Source of the DNA: Ureibacillus composti
Lineage (GTDB): Bacteria > Bacillota > Bacilli > Bacillales_A > Planococcaceae
Length of the DNA stretch: 64,000 bases
NCBI GenBank assembly: GCA_030348875.1
Contig: JAUCEP010000002.1
Location: 4,344,637 to 4,408,636, forward strand
Direction: 5' to 3'
The notes under the pieces were generated by a model. The model saw only the letters and a program-made list of their open reading frames with translations. It made no database searches and was not told where the DNA came from. Below are positions 1-9,344 of this stretch, piece by piece. Numbering within the stretch: position 1 is the first letter of the stretch; each line of letters opens with the position of its first letter. The position numbers and the translations under genes are program-made.

Positions 1-2
1 CA

Positions 3-263
3 TCTAATAAAGTTGGAGAAGCAGCTGGTATTTATAAAATGGCAAGTTCACTAGGAAGTTCGTTTGGTGTTGCAATTTCTGCTACTGTTTATAGCGTCAT
101 GTCCGCAAATAATGTTAACGTCGGTGCAACTTGGGGTATTATTACAAACGTGATTTTTGGAGTATTAGCACTTCTTTCAATTTTCTTCATGGTTCCTAAA
201 AATGCAGGTCAAGAAAATACAACTACAATAAAAAAACGCAAGACGCCTGCTTTACAAAGATAA
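3..263 (+). CDS. MFS drug transporter, C-terminal end (partial)
   Basis: This is the C-terminal end of a major facilitator efflux pump of the 14-helix (DHA2, EmrB/QacA) type. The reading frame is open from the window edge, so the start lies outside. The stretch KVGEAAGIYKMASSLGSSFG followed by VAISATVYSV is typical of the late helices of this family. A last hydrophobic helix follows and then a lysine-rich cytoplasmic tail. Substrate cannot be told from this piece. A strong hairpin terminator lies 32 bases after the stop. Confidence 0.8.
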   Translation, partial: SNKVGEAAGIYKMASSLGSSFGVAISATVYSVMSANNVNVGATWGIITNVIFGVLALLSIFFMVPKNAGQENTTTIKKRKTPALQR

Positions 264-294
264 GAATAAGATAATTAAACATATAAATTTATAT

Positions 295-329
295 CCCTTG
301 TCATCTCTAAGTGGATGACAAGGGTTTTT
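295..329 (+). terminator. Rho-independent terminator after the MFS gene
   Basis: An 11-bp perfect stem (CCCTTGTCATC with GATGACAAGGG) and an 8-base loop are followed by a run of five T. It ends the MFS transcript before nupC. Confidence 0.9.
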
Positions 330-504
330 ATGTAATTGGGTATAGACCGGTAATGGAGAAAAACAAAATATATTTTTATTAATATAAAATTAAGGTTCTT
401 ATAATTAAATAAATGGGCAAAATATCGATAACAATTACAAATTCTAGCGATAACTATACTGGAAGCTTGCACATATTGTTTAAATTCATCAGGAGGTTAC
501 ATAT

Positions 505-1686
505 ATGCAATATGTTATTTCTATCTTAGGTATTCTTGTTGTATTGTTTTTAGCTTGGTTGGTAAGTTCAAATCGAAAAAAAGTAAAATTCAAACCCATT
601 ATCATCATGATTGTCATCCAAATTCTTTTATCACTATTACTGTTAAATACAGAATTTGGCTTAATCATCATCAAGGGAATTGCAGCTATATTTAACAAGT
701 TGCTCGAATATGCAAATGAAGGCGTTACCTTTGTATTTGGTGGCATTGCAAATGAGGGAGAAGCCCCATTCTTCTTAACTGTATTACTACCAATTGTGTT
801 CATTTCCGTATTAATTGGGATTCTACAATATCTAAAGATTCTACCTTTCATCATGAGGGGAATTGGATTTTTATTAAGTAAAGTGAATGGGATGGGGAAA
901 CTCGAATCCTATAATGCGTTTGCCTCACTGATGGTGGGACAATCAGAGGTTTTTATCACGCTTAAGAAACAACTGGCGATGCTATCAAAACAACGCCTCT
1001 ATACGCTATGTGCTTCGGCGATGTCAACTGTATCCATGTCTATAGTTGGCGCTTATATGACAATGTTAGAGCCAAAATATGTTGTTACAGCACTAGTTTT
1101 AAATTTATTTGGTGGTTTTATCATAGCTTCTATTATTAATCCATATGAGGTAAAACCAAATGAAGATATTTTAGAAATACAAGCGACAGAAAAACAATCA
1201 TTTTTTGAAATGATTGGCGAGTATATCCTTGATGGTTTTAAGGTAGCCATTATCGTTGGAGCTATGCTTATTGGGTTTATTGCATTAGTAGCAGCATTCA
1301 ATAATGTATTTGAGTTATTGTTTACCATTTCCTTCCAACGTTTATTAGGCTTCCTTTTTGCTCCAATTGCCTTCATAATGGGAATTCCTTTTTCAGAGGC
1401 GGTCGATGCAGGAGCAATTATGGCAACTAAACTTGTGACGAATGAATTTGTCGCAATGTTGGATTTATCGGGTGGCAATTACCAGTTTAGTGAACGAACA
1501 CTAGGAATTCTTTCTGTATTTCTAGTTTCATTCGCCAACTTCTCATCCATCGGTATTATTGCCGGGGCAGTCAAAGGGCTGAATGAACAGCAAGGGAATG
1601 TTGTTGCACGTTTTGGGTTGAAACTTTTATATGGTGCTACACTTGTCAGCATTCTTTCTGGCATGATTGTCAGTTTTATTTTATAA
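505..1686 (+). CDS. nupC: Concentrative nucleoside transporter (NupC/CNT family)
   Basis: A 393-aa integral membrane protein of the concentrative nucleoside transporter family, which brings nucleosides into the cell by cation symport. Family signatures are present: NEGEAPFF near residue 84, [13 protein letters not shown] near 144 and [20 protein letters not shown] near 297. Length and about nine to ten hydrophobic segments fit full-length bacterial members. The ATG is set by AGGAGG eight bases upstream. It is monocistronic: a terminator precedes it, and the next gene is convergent. Nucleoside specificity and cation are not readable from sequence alone. Confidence 0.92.
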   Translation: MQYVISILGILVVLFLAWLVSSNRKKVKFKPIIIMIVIQILLSLLLLNTEFGLIIIKGIAAIFNKLLEYANEGVTFVFGGIANEGEAPFFLTVLLPIVFISVLIGILQYLKILPFIMRGIGFLLSKVNGMGKLESYNAFASLMVGQSEVFITLKKQLAMLSKQRLYTLCASAMSTVSMSIVGAYMTMLEPKYVVTALVLNLFGGFIIASIINPYEVKPNEDILEIQATEKQSFFEMIGEYILDGFKVAIIVGAMLIGFIALVAAFNNVFELLFTISFQRLLGFLFAPIAFIMGIPFSEAVDAGAIMATKLVTNEFVAMLDLSGGNYQFSERTLGILSVFLVSFANFSSIGIIAGAVKGLNEQQGNVVARFGLKLLYGATLVSILSGMIVSFIL

Positions 1687-1822
1687 AAGCGCTGTGTTAT
1701 TACAGCACATTAACTGTTAAAAAATAATTAATCATGTAAAAGGAATGCCTTCTATATACCAAGGCATCCCTTAGAAAATTAGAAATTGTTTGCAGTCTTT
1801 TTTCTATTTACAATATATATTG

Positions 1823-1869
1823 AAAAAAACTGACTCAATAAAGTCGTCTTTAACGACCTTTTGAGTCAG
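1823..1869 (-). terminator. Terminator of mnmA
   Basis: On the minus strand, CTGACTCAA pairs with TTGAGTCAG around an inner stem (GGTCGTTA/ACGACTT region) and is followed by seven T. It lies 11 bases after the mnmA stop. Confidence 0.85.
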
Positions 1870-1879
1870 CCTCCTAGCA

Positions 1880-3031
<1,152 letters not shown>

Positions 3032-3040
3032 TTAAAAGAT

Positions 3041-3292
3041 TTATTTTCTTAAGCGCCTCACAATGCTTGCGGTTTCATAGGCAGCTTCGACAATCTGTTC
3101 ATCTGTCGTGTTGAAACCAAAACTAAAGCGAATGGAATTGATCAAACGCTCTGAAATTTTCCCAAACATTGCTACAAGCACATGTGAAGGTTCAACTGAT
3201 CCTGCTGTACAAGCTGAACCATCGGATACTGCGAGATAAATACGCTCCATTTTTACATCTTCAATTCTTAAAAAATTCTTTACATTAAATAA
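3041..3292 (-). pseudogene. Cysteine desulfurase (IscS/NifS-like) C-terminal remnant
   Basis: A 69-codon frame from 3250, open upstream to about 3320, matches only the C-terminus of a class V aminotransferase-type cysteine desulfurase. It contains the active-site loop SDGSACTAGS and the following SHVLVAMFGK and NSIRFSFGF motifs. A full enzyme has about 380 residues; the PLP lysine and the N-terminal 300 residues are absent, and the bases upstream read as nothing I recognise. It sits 12 bases before mnmA, as the complete desulfurase (yrvO) does in Bacillus subtilis. It is read as a deletion remnant; mnmA would then take sulfur from a desulfurase encoded elsewhere. Confidence 0.8.
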
Positions 3293-3491
3293 AACATATA
3301 GCCGCCAGAAACAACATCGTCAGTCATTCCAAACAGCGTTCACATTTACTTTCATATTAGCCATGTTTAACACTTCTCAAAAAATAAAAATATATTGGAT
3401 AATCGTAAATTTTTCGCGAAAAATGAATATTTCCAAACACGTTGTAATTTAATTTAAAAAATCTATATATAATTTGTAATTTGTTTAAGTT

Positions 3492-3827
3492 TTAATGTAC
3501 TCCATCAACAAGCTGATTGATTGAGTTTAACTTGGAAGAAAGCTCAATAAACCATGCTTCATCCCTCGTTGATAATGCTAAGTCTATTAGAAATAAAATT
3601 TCTTCCTTGTTTACCACTTTAGAAAGTGGCAGTTTCCTAACATTTTTACTTAAAATCTGAATTGTTTTGCCAAGCGTTTCGCGATTGTCACTCGTAGCAA
3701 CCGTTACTTTAACAACTCCATCCAGAATACTCTGTGACTCAATATAACCAATTATTAATTCCCCATCCCCTGATTTTCCCTTAATCCAATCACCTGTTTT
3801 CAAAACGGAATTACCATTCGTCAACAT
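3492..3827 (-). CDS. IDEAL-domain protein
   Basis: A 111-aa soluble protein. The C-terminal third, LIDLALSTRDEAWFIELSSK at about residues 80-99, fits the short IDEAL domain found in several small Firmicutes proteins. The N-terminal part (KTGDWIKGKSGDGELIIGYI) is rich in beta strand and looks like a small barrel. No enzyme motif is seen and the function is unknown. GAAAAAGG directly abuts the ATG, so the start is not certain. No partner gene is evident, as the neighbours are a desulfurase remnant and the Rrf2 regulator. Confidence 0.7.
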   Translation of the reverse strand: MLTNGNSVLKTGDWIKGKSGDGELIIGYIESQSILDGVVKVTVATSDNRETLGKTIQILSKNVRKLPLSKVVNKEEILFLIDLALSTRDEAWFIELSSKLNSINQLVDGVH

Positions 3828-3981
3828 CCTTTTTCACCTTCTTAAGTAATTTTTATATTTTATGAATGTAATCGAAGTAATCAAGAAAGAACCTTTTTTA
3901 AGCTACAGTCATCGGGGATATATCACCCAGATAAATCTGTAATGTTTTTTATTACATTTAATAAAAAGAAGTCTGCGGCCA

Positions 3982-4410
3982 TCAGTCACAGCCGCTATTT
4001 TCTTCTTGATTTACAAGATCGACAACTTCTTTAATTGTATAGTTCTTTAAATATTCACCCAAATGTTCTTCCGCACCTAAGAAAATTGTAAATAATACAC
4101 TTTTCATATTCGCTCCCACAATACACTTTTCATTTGAATCAGTACACTTAGGCTGCAAAGCACCTTCAGAGGTTATCATATATATATCCCAAAGATTAAC
4201 TTCACTAAGCTCTAGAGTAAAAATAAATCCTCCGCCGGTTCCTTCTTTTGATTTTATAAATCCATGTTTTTTTAACAAGCTTAGCACTTTACGAATGCGT
4301 ACTGGGTGGACACCAGCACTCTCTGAGATACAATCACTTGTTGACATACGGTCCGGCTGCAACGCAAGATAAGTTAAACTATGAATGGCAAGTGTAAAAT
4401 CACTATTCAT
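3982..4410 (-). CDS. saiR: Rrf2-family transcriptional repressor (SaiR-like)
   Basis: A 142-aa Rrf2 regulator with an N-terminal winged helix (SESAGVHPVRIRKVLSLLKK as recognition region, wing KEGTGGGF) and a dimerisation helix. Cysteines are at about C27, C89, C96 and C141; the C89-x6-C96 pair (KCTDSNEKC) sits where other Rrf2 proteins carry sensory cysteines. In Bacillus anthracis the Rrf2 protein SaiR represses spxA2. Here the gene lies beside a second spx gene, and both promoters hold the same palindrome, so I infer that it represses itself and spx and is relieved by thiol or redox stress. AGGAGG sits about seven bases before the ATG. Confidence 0.8.
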   Translation of the reverse strand: MNSDFTLAIHSLTYLALQPDRMSTSDCISESAGVHPVRIRKVLSLLKKHGFIKSKEGTGGGFIFTLELSEVNLWDIYMITSEGALQPKCTDSNEKCIVGANMKSVLFTIFLGAEEHLGEYLKNYTIKEVVDLVNQEENSGCD

Positions 4411-4497
4411 GTACTGCCTCCTTAGAAATCAACACAGCTAATCACCTTTTTGCTTTACATATAGCTTCTGCATCTTTTTTTAAAAATTAATCAACAT

Positions 4498-4532
4498 AGT
4501 GTAATAATAAATATTACAGTTTATCTTGTCAA
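4498..4532 (-). promoter_or_regulatory. Promoter of the Rrf2 gene with overlapping operator
   Basis: On the minus strand TTGACA (4532-4527), a 17-base spacer and TATTAT (4509-4504) form a good SigA promoter. The palindrome AGTGTAAT-N7-ATTACAGT at 4498-4520 covers the spacer and -10. One position departs from the perfect copy at 5280. Binding there would block polymerase, consistent with autorepression. Confidence 0.75.
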
Positions 4533-4673
4533 GTATCTAATTAGAAATGTTGCATCAACTCTTAACCATAAATAAGGAATTCCAAGCGTTCTGTAAAGCT
4601 TTACGAATCACGTTCTCTTCCTTAAAGGTGCATAAACATATTTGCGTGTTTTGAAATTTTTGTATAAGCAAGT

Positions 4674-4808
4674 TTAAAAACCCCATTGTTTTTTAACTTG
4701 TTCTTCTGCTAACTGTTTAATTTTTTCCCATGTCATTTCTTTATTTACAATGACATTGGTTTGATAATTTTTATCTTTATAATTAACTGTAACGAATACT
4801 TCAATCAT
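4674..4808 (-). CDS. Small BA3454-family stress protein
   Basis: A 44-aa acidic/basic mixed protein starting MIEVFVTVNYKDKNYQTNVI and ending KKQWGF. It resembles the small proteins named BA3454-family stress response protein in Bacillus. The ribosome site GGAAGGAGG is very strong and the start follows the spx stop by 27 bases, so the two genes form one transcript. There is no signal peptide or membrane segment. Its role is unknown, but pairing with a stress-induced Spx suggests a helper in the same response. Confidence 0.75.
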   Translation of the reverse strand: MIEVFVTVNYKDKNYQTNVIVNKEMTWEKIKQLAEEQVKKQWGF

Positions 4809-4835
4809 CACTTTCTTCCTCCTTCCGAAATAATA

Positions 4836-5231
4836 TTAATTGGCCACTTTTTGCCATTCGACGTTCGAAAATGTGCGAAGTCTACGAGGTAAAAAACTGC
4901 GGATCTCTTCCTCGTTATATCCAACCTGTAATCTTTTTTCGTCTTGGATAATTGGCCGGCGCAACATTTGAGGGTACTTGATTATTAATTTATAAAATTC
5001 ATCAAGCGGAAGAGATTCAATATTTACATTTAATTCTTGAAATGTTTTTGATCTAGTTGAAACAATGTCATTAGTCCCATCTTCAGTCAATCGAAGAATT
5101 GATTTAATCTCATCGACTGTAAGGGGATTGGATAATATGTTTCTTTCAATATACTCAATATGATGTTCTTCAAGCCAAGCTTTTGCTTTTCTGCAAGAAG
5201 TACAACTTGGTGTCATATACAGATTAACCAT
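4836..5231 (-). CDS. spxA2: Spx-family RNA polymerase-binding regulator (SpxA2-like)
   Basis: A 131-aa Spx protein, the exact family length, which binds the alpha C-terminal domain of RNA polymerase and redirects transcription under disulfide stress. The redox switch C10-T-S-C13 is intact. G52 and R92, needed in Bacillus subtilis Spx for polymerase binding and redox control, are conserved, and so is the region [20 protein letters not shown]. The frame opens at a GTG four codons upstream, but the GAAGGAG ribosome site overlaps that GTG and serves the ATG at 5231. The absence of the yjbE-type neighbours of housekeeping spx and the Rrf2 gene nearby suggest the SpxA2 paralog. Confidence 0.88.
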   Translation of the reverse strand: MVNLYMTPSCTSCRKAKAWLEEHHIEYIERNILSNPLTVDEIKSILRLTEDGTNDIVSTRSKTFQELNVNIESLPLDEFYKLIIKYPQMLRRPIIQDEKRLQVGYNEEEIRSFLPRRLRTFSNVEWQKVAN

Positions 5232-5279
5232 ACTTATACACACTCCTTCATATTATCTATCTCATTTCCTACTGGCCTT

Positions 5280-5314
5280 ACTGTAATTTTAAATATTACA
5301 GTTAGTGAAGTCAA
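5280..5314 (-). promoter_or_regulatory. spx promoter with perfect Rrf2-type operator
   Basis: On the minus strand TTGACT (5314-5309), 17 bases and TAAAAT (5291-5286) form the promoter. The perfect palindrome ACTGTAAT-N7-ATTACAGT occupies 5280-5302, covering the spacer and -10 exactly as at the Rrf2 gene. Confidence 0.78.
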
Positions 5315-5470
5315 CTGTGAATTTATGGATTAGATATCAGAACGCATTAGGGTTTGTAACTTTTAGAAATTACTATACTTAAACTAGCCTCTTGAATGAG
5401 ATATCGGATAATAATGAAAGAGATGAAAACATAATTTTGATCTTGACAGAAAGAGAAGTGACGTTAATAA

Positions 5471-5701
5471 ATGAAAAAGGAAAAAATAAAATCCTTTTCG
5501 ACCGCATGGAGTCGTATTCAGATCGCTATAGCCGATTCTTTGGCTGAAGAGATTTTAACGTCAAGTGAAAAAATCAAGCTTCCAATTCATATAGGTGAAA
5601 AAGTTTCATACGCCTCTATGGGAACAAAGGATCTGTACTCTTTGCCTTGGAGAACCTGTCAATGTCCCTTCTCAAACTCTGATTTATCAACAGAGTCCTA
5701 A
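5471..5701 (+). CDS. Small hypothetical ORF or gene fragment
   Basis: A 76-codon frame beginning MKKEKIKSFSTAWSRIQIAI. I do not recognise it. The first 55 codons look protein-like (amphipathic helix, charged residues); the last 20 are rich in Cys, Ser and Trp and look out of frame, so this may be the 5' piece of a broken gene. The ribosome site is weak (AGAGAAGTGA about nine bases upstream). The surrounding stretch 5315-5847 holds nothing else I can support. Confidence 0.25.
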   Translation: MKKEKIKSFSTAWSRIQIAIADSLAEEILTSSEKIKLPIHIGEKVSYASMGTKDLYSLPWRTCQCPFSNSDLSTES

Positions 5702-5847
5702 AGTACATTTCTTCACATGCCTTCCCTTTTTGTCTCATCCAATTATATCCAATTTCACGAAGTGTTATAATATAAACTGATTTCTTTGCTTCCCCATTCA
5801 TTTTTTCTCTTAAATGCGAGATAATTACATCAGCAATATCGGTGATT

Positions 5848-6765
5848 TTATATAATATCTAAAGGTATTTTTCTTGTTGGTTTTGGAAATACCTCGTCAA
5901 GTCTGTTTAGATCTTCTATGGTCATTTGAATAGTAGCAGCTTGAGCATTGGCTAAAACATGTTCTTCCTTAACAGCTTTCGGAATAGCAATTACGTTGTT
6001 CGAACGAATGGTCCACGCAAGAGCAATTTGTAATGGCTGCACATTGTATTTTTCTGCAATCTCAATGATGGTTGGATCGCTTAGTAATTGTCTTCTTAAG
6101 CTCCCTCCCTGGGCAAGGGGACTATAGGCCATAATTGGCATGTTATGTTCATGATGCCAAGGTAGGAGATCATAATCAATTCCTCTAGAACCTAGATGAT
6201 ATAACACTTGATTTGTCGCACATTTTTTTCCATTAGCGGTATCCCACAACTCTATCATATCATCCGTATCAAAATTAGAAACTCCCCATCTTACAATTTT
6301 ACCATCCTTGCGCAGTCTCTCCATTCCTTCAATCGTTTCTGCCAAAGGAACACGACCTCTCCAATGTAAAAGATACAAATCAAGATGATCTGTTCCTAGT
6401 CGTTTCAAACTATTTTCACATGCACTTTCAATCAAATCTAACCCGGAATGATGAGGATATACTTTCGATACTAAAAAAACTTTATCTCTACGCCCCTTGA
6501 TGGCCTCACCAACTAAACGTTCGGAATCGCCATTTCCGTACATTTCAGCCGTATCGATTAGCTTCATGCCTAGTTCTATTCCAAGTTGCAAAGCTTTGAT
6601 TTCTTTGTTTTTCGATTCAGGATTTTCACCCATGTACCATGTTCCTTGACCAATGCTTGGAAGAAAGGTTCCATCAGGTAAAGTTACTACACGTTTTTCA
6701 AGTGAATGCTTAATTCTTGATATTTTTTCATGGTCACGTAAACTCATTTTCATCATTCCTTTCAT
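5848..6765 (-). CDS. Aldo/keto reductase
   Basis: A 305-aa NADPH-dependent TIM-barrel oxidoreductase that reduces aldehydes and ketones. The catalytic tetrad is complete: D71 and Y76 (DTAEMYGNGDSE), K101 (LVSKVYPHHSG) and H134 (LYLLHWRG). The cofactor-binding C-terminal segment IAIPKAVKEEH is also present. Two starts are possible: ATG at 6765 behind AAGGTGAG and an internal ATG seven codons in behind AAAGGA. It is read in the same direction as the SDR upstream at 6896, but with a 130-base gap and no visible promoter, so co-transcription is only possible. Physiological substrate unknown. Confidence 0.88.
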   Translation of the reverse strand: MKGMMKMSLRDHEKISRIKHSLEKRVVTLPDGTFLPSIGQGTWYMGENPESKNKEIKALQLGIELGMKLIDTAEMYGNGDSERLVGEAIKGRRDKVFLVSKVYPHHSGLDLIESACENSLKRLGTDHLDLYLLHWRGRVPLAETIEGMERLRKDGKIVRWGVSNFDTDDMIELWDTANGKKCATNQVLYHLGSRGIDYDLLPWHHEHNMPIMAYSPLAQGGSLRRQLLSDPTIIEIAEKYNVQPLQIALAWTIRSNNVIAIPKAVKEEHVLANAQAATIQMTIEDLNRLDEVFPKPTRKIPLDII

Positions 6766-6895
6766 ATCTCACCTTGTTTTTCTTGAACTTCAATTCTTCA
6801 ATCATTACCATTTATTGAAAAATTGGATTTATTATTAAAAAATAAATGTGGCTATACATTGTTGTAGTATAGCCACAAAAATAACATTATAATCC

Positions 6896-7612
6896 TTACA
6901 CCAAGTGAGCCCCGCCATCAGTAAGAAGAACAGTACCAGTTGTAAAACCATTTTTCACTAAGTACACGTAGGCCTCAGCAATGTCTTCAGGCTGTGCCAC
7001 GCGATTAACAGGTAGCTGCTGTGCAATTTTGCTGTATAAATTTTGTCTTTGCTCGTCAGGCATCCCTCCATAGAGTGGGGTGTCTACGATACCAGGTGAA
7101 ACAACATTTACCCGTATAGGGGCCAGGTCTACTGAAAGCCCCCTAACCAATCCATCGATCGCTGAATTGATTGAAGCAAGTGTAGTTGCCCCTTGTGGTG
7201 GACGGATTCCATAAACACCAGAGGTCAATGTGATAGAACTGGTATCATTTAAGTACGGAATAGCAGCACGAACAGTTAAGTATTGCCCCCAAAACTTACT
7301 ATCAAACGCTTCTCTAACATCCGCAACAGGTAAGTCACTAAAATGACCCATTGCACCTTCACCTGCCGTAACGACAAGGTGATCAAAATTCCCTACCATT
7401 TTAAAAAAGTCAGCTAGTTTTTCTTCACTGCGAAAATCAATATTGTATGCTTCCACCTTACCACCAAGTACATTCTTTGCCTCCGATAGTTTAGCATCAG
7501 AACGACTTGCAATAATGACTTGAGCAGATTCATCAAGAAATGCCTTTGCTGCAGATAATCCGATACCAGAAGTACCTCCTATTACGACCACACGTTTTCC
7601 TTTTAATGACAT
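6896..7612 (-). CDS. Atypical short-chain dehydrogenase/reductase lacking YxxxK
   Basis: A 238-aa Rossmann-fold SDR. The nucleotide-binding motif GGTSGIG is at about residues 11-17, and the end (NGFTTGTVLLTDGGAHLV) is normal for the family. The active site is not: where classical SDRs have YxxxK, this reads TTLASINSAIDG, so both Tyr and Lys are missing while an upstream serine (TLTSGVYG) remains. Such members are known among atypical SDRs and may be inactive or use another mechanism. AGGAGG eight bases before the ATG at 7612 fixes the start, although the frame is open 18 codons further. It follows the PfpI relic and may share its promoter near 8190. Confidence 0.85.
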   Translation of the reverse strand: MSLKGKRVVVIGGTSGIGLSAAKAFLDESAQVIIASRSDAKLSEAKNVLGGKVEAYNIDFRSEEKLADFFKMVGNFDHLVVTAGEGAMGHFSDLPVADVREAFDSKFWGQYLTVRAAIPYLNDTSSITLTSGVYGIRPPQGATTLASINSAIDGLVRGLSVDLAPIRVNVVSPGIVDTPLYGGMPDEQRQNLYSKIAQQLPVNRVAQPEDIAEAYVYLVKNGFTTGTVLLTDGGAHLV

Positions 7613-7710
7613 TGTATGAACCCTCCTTAAAAAATTCTTTTTAGGTTGTATCAGAAACAAAATCACATACTACTTTTAGTGAAAATTATATAAACCAACG
7701 CTTTATTATT

Positions 7711-7859
7711 TTATTTTGCTAATAGTTTTAGCGCTTCACGATTGAATGCCGGGATATCATCTGGAATACTCCTGCATTTTCAAGTTCTTCTTTTGGTTTA
7801 AATAACTCTTCTTCATTAAAACGTTCTGGCGGTATAATTAAGAGCGCTTTTTTACTCAT
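7711..7859 (-). pseudogene. DJ-1/PfpI gene with internal deletion
   Basis: The first 27 or so codons (MSKKALLIIPPERFNEEELF onward) are nearly the same as the start of the intact DJ-1 gene at 25274. After NAG the frame shifts, and a piece matching the C-terminus (PDDIPAFNREALKLLAK, then stop) follows at once. About 130 internal codons, including the nucleophile-elbow cysteine, are gone. It is a deletion relic lying between the operator cluster near 8.0-8.2 kb and the SDR gene. Confidence 0.8.
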
Positions 7860-7993
7860 TATTTTTTCTTAATTTCAGTGCTAAACGTTTGATCTGTTAC
7901 GTGTGAGATAGCCATTATTGTATCCTACAATTCAATCTTATAATTTTAATAAAAGTATTTTTTATGTTTACAAAAATACAACCCCCTTTTTTT

Positions 7994-8058
7994 AATGTAA
8001 TAAAAATAGTTACATTTTGTTTTTTTATAAAACGCACTGTAATAAAATAGTTTACAGT
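7994..8058. promoter_or_regulatory. Two further operator-like palindromes
   Basis: Two 23-bp imperfect palindromes lie at 7994-8016 (AATGTAAT-N7-GTTACATT) and 8036-8058 (ACTGTAAT-N7-TTTACAGT). Their starts are 42 bp apart, about four helical turns. They share the TGTAA/TTACA arms with the Rrf2-type sites, but I see no -35/-10 pair placed on them. They could be auxiliary sites for the promoter at 8158-8192. Confidence 0.45.
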
Positions 8059-8157
8059 ATAGACATTACGAAGCAATTTTCTGGTAAATGTCCCTAATAA
8101 ACTAAACTATTTTAAAAGCCACTTTACAAATTGATTACTTCATGTTCAAAAGGAATT

Positions 8158-8192
8158 ACTGTAATTTTAATATTTACAGTTTACGAAGTCAA
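8158..8192 (-). promoter_or_regulatory. Third promoter with Rrf2-type operator
   Basis: On the minus strand TTGACT (8192-8187), 17 bases and TAAAAT (8169-8164) match the spx promoter base for base at both hexamers. The palindrome ACTGTAAT-N7-TTTACAGT at 8158-8180 lies in the same register. The transcript would run into the broken PfpI gene and then the SDR and aldo/keto reductase genes. Confidence 0.7.
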
Positions 8193-8955
8193 GGAAAATT
8201 AACTCGATATTCTCAAATTCCACTATAGTGGGTATACACCGATGAAAAGTTCTCATCGCATTTTGCGTTTTTCACCTGCGACGGTATTTTTACGGTTATG
8301 CTATTTTCGATAGATCTGGTTGAGGAGGGGATTAATGATCTTAGGTTCGAAAACGACTAAGGTAAAAATAAACTATTTAAAATGAAAGAAGTGAAGGTTT
8401 TGATTAGATATAAACGTCTCCATCGTGTAAGTCTTACTAGAAGTTTATAGGAAAATTTTATGTTTAAAAGAAATACCTCGTCCTAATTTTGATTTTCAAG
8501 GTGCATGAAATAGGGGAACAGTAATTCCACTTTATAGTCGAGCCAGATTCACAGACGATTCGTCAATATGAAAGAGTATCCGACATAGAAGGTCACTTTT
8601 CATTTAAAGTTGAGAACTATTATGACACTCTTAAATGGCTTTCAAGTCAAAGAATGGTTCGCTTTTTTAATCTTTCGTCATAAACCCAGAGAGACTAGCC
8701 AGTATATTGCTACAATATTAATTGTAATCTTTTCTATCAACCTCTAGATATTCTCTCTGTAAGAAGGAAAACCAGCAGATGTAATTTGCTCGGCAAAATA
8801 ATCCTCATCTCACCGCCACCTGTTCTCTAAGCTAATTTGTGTAGTTCCTTTAAAGTCGTTTTCTAGCCCTGTCTAAAGCATAAAATTTGATTTTGGGGTA
8901 TAAAGGAAAATAATATAGAGATATCGTAAATTATCAATATCCTTTTGTTCGATTA
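8193..8955. other. Gene-free stretch
   Basis: About 760 bases with no frame I can support on either strand. Around 8595-8684 a plus-strand frame reads like a protein tail (ENYYDTLKWLSSQRMVRFFN and a stop), but it has no start and no recognised family. The stretch looks like eroded coding DNA. Confidence 0.4.
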
Positions 8956-8982
8956 GTGAAGATCAGAAAGGGGCGGGCAGCG

Positions 8983-9324
8983 TTGAATCGGGAATCAAAT
9001 ATGATAAATGACGAACAGGCAGTTGAAATTTTCAAGGCTCTGTCAAATCAAATAAGAATAAATATTCTGCAAATGTTGAAAGAACCTGATAATAATTTTT
9101 CCCCACAGGCACATGTCATCAAAGAAAAAGGCTTTGATGGCGGGGTTTGTGTTAGTGATATTCGCAGCAAAATAGGACTATCACAGTCCACTACCTCCCA
9201 GTATTTGTCTATCCTATTGCAAAGCGGGCTGGTGGAAATGAAACGAATCGGACAATGGACTTATTATCGACGCAATGAGAAAACCATTAAACAGTTCGAA
9301 AAGTATATAGGCTTAAAATTATAA
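8983..9324 (+). CDS. ArsR-family winged-helix regulator
   Basis: A 113-aa ArsR/SmtB-type repressor. The DNA-binding part is VSDIRSKIGLSQSTTSQYLS with the wing RIGQWTYYRRNE. A region between helices (FSPQAHVIKEKGFDGGVCVS) contains a single cysteine; no metal-binding ELCVCDL motif is present, so metal sensing is not indicated. A TTG start at 8983 is preferred because AAAGGGG lies nine bases upstream; ATG at 9001 and GTG at 8956 are alternatives. It precedes three flavin oxidoreductase genes on the same strand, 20 bases from the first, and probably controls them. Confidence 0.8.
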   Translation: MNRESNMINDEQAVEIFKALSNQIRINILQMLKEPDNNFSPQAHVIKEKGFDGGVCVSDIRSKIGLSQSTTSQYLSILLQSGLVEMKRIGQWTYYRRNEKTIKQFEKYIGLKL

Positions 9325-9344
9325 CCTTTTAAGGAGGACCTAGA

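Noticed and set aside
505..1664. Several long minus-strand frames opposite nupC
   Set aside because: They are antisense shadows of a clear transporter gene.
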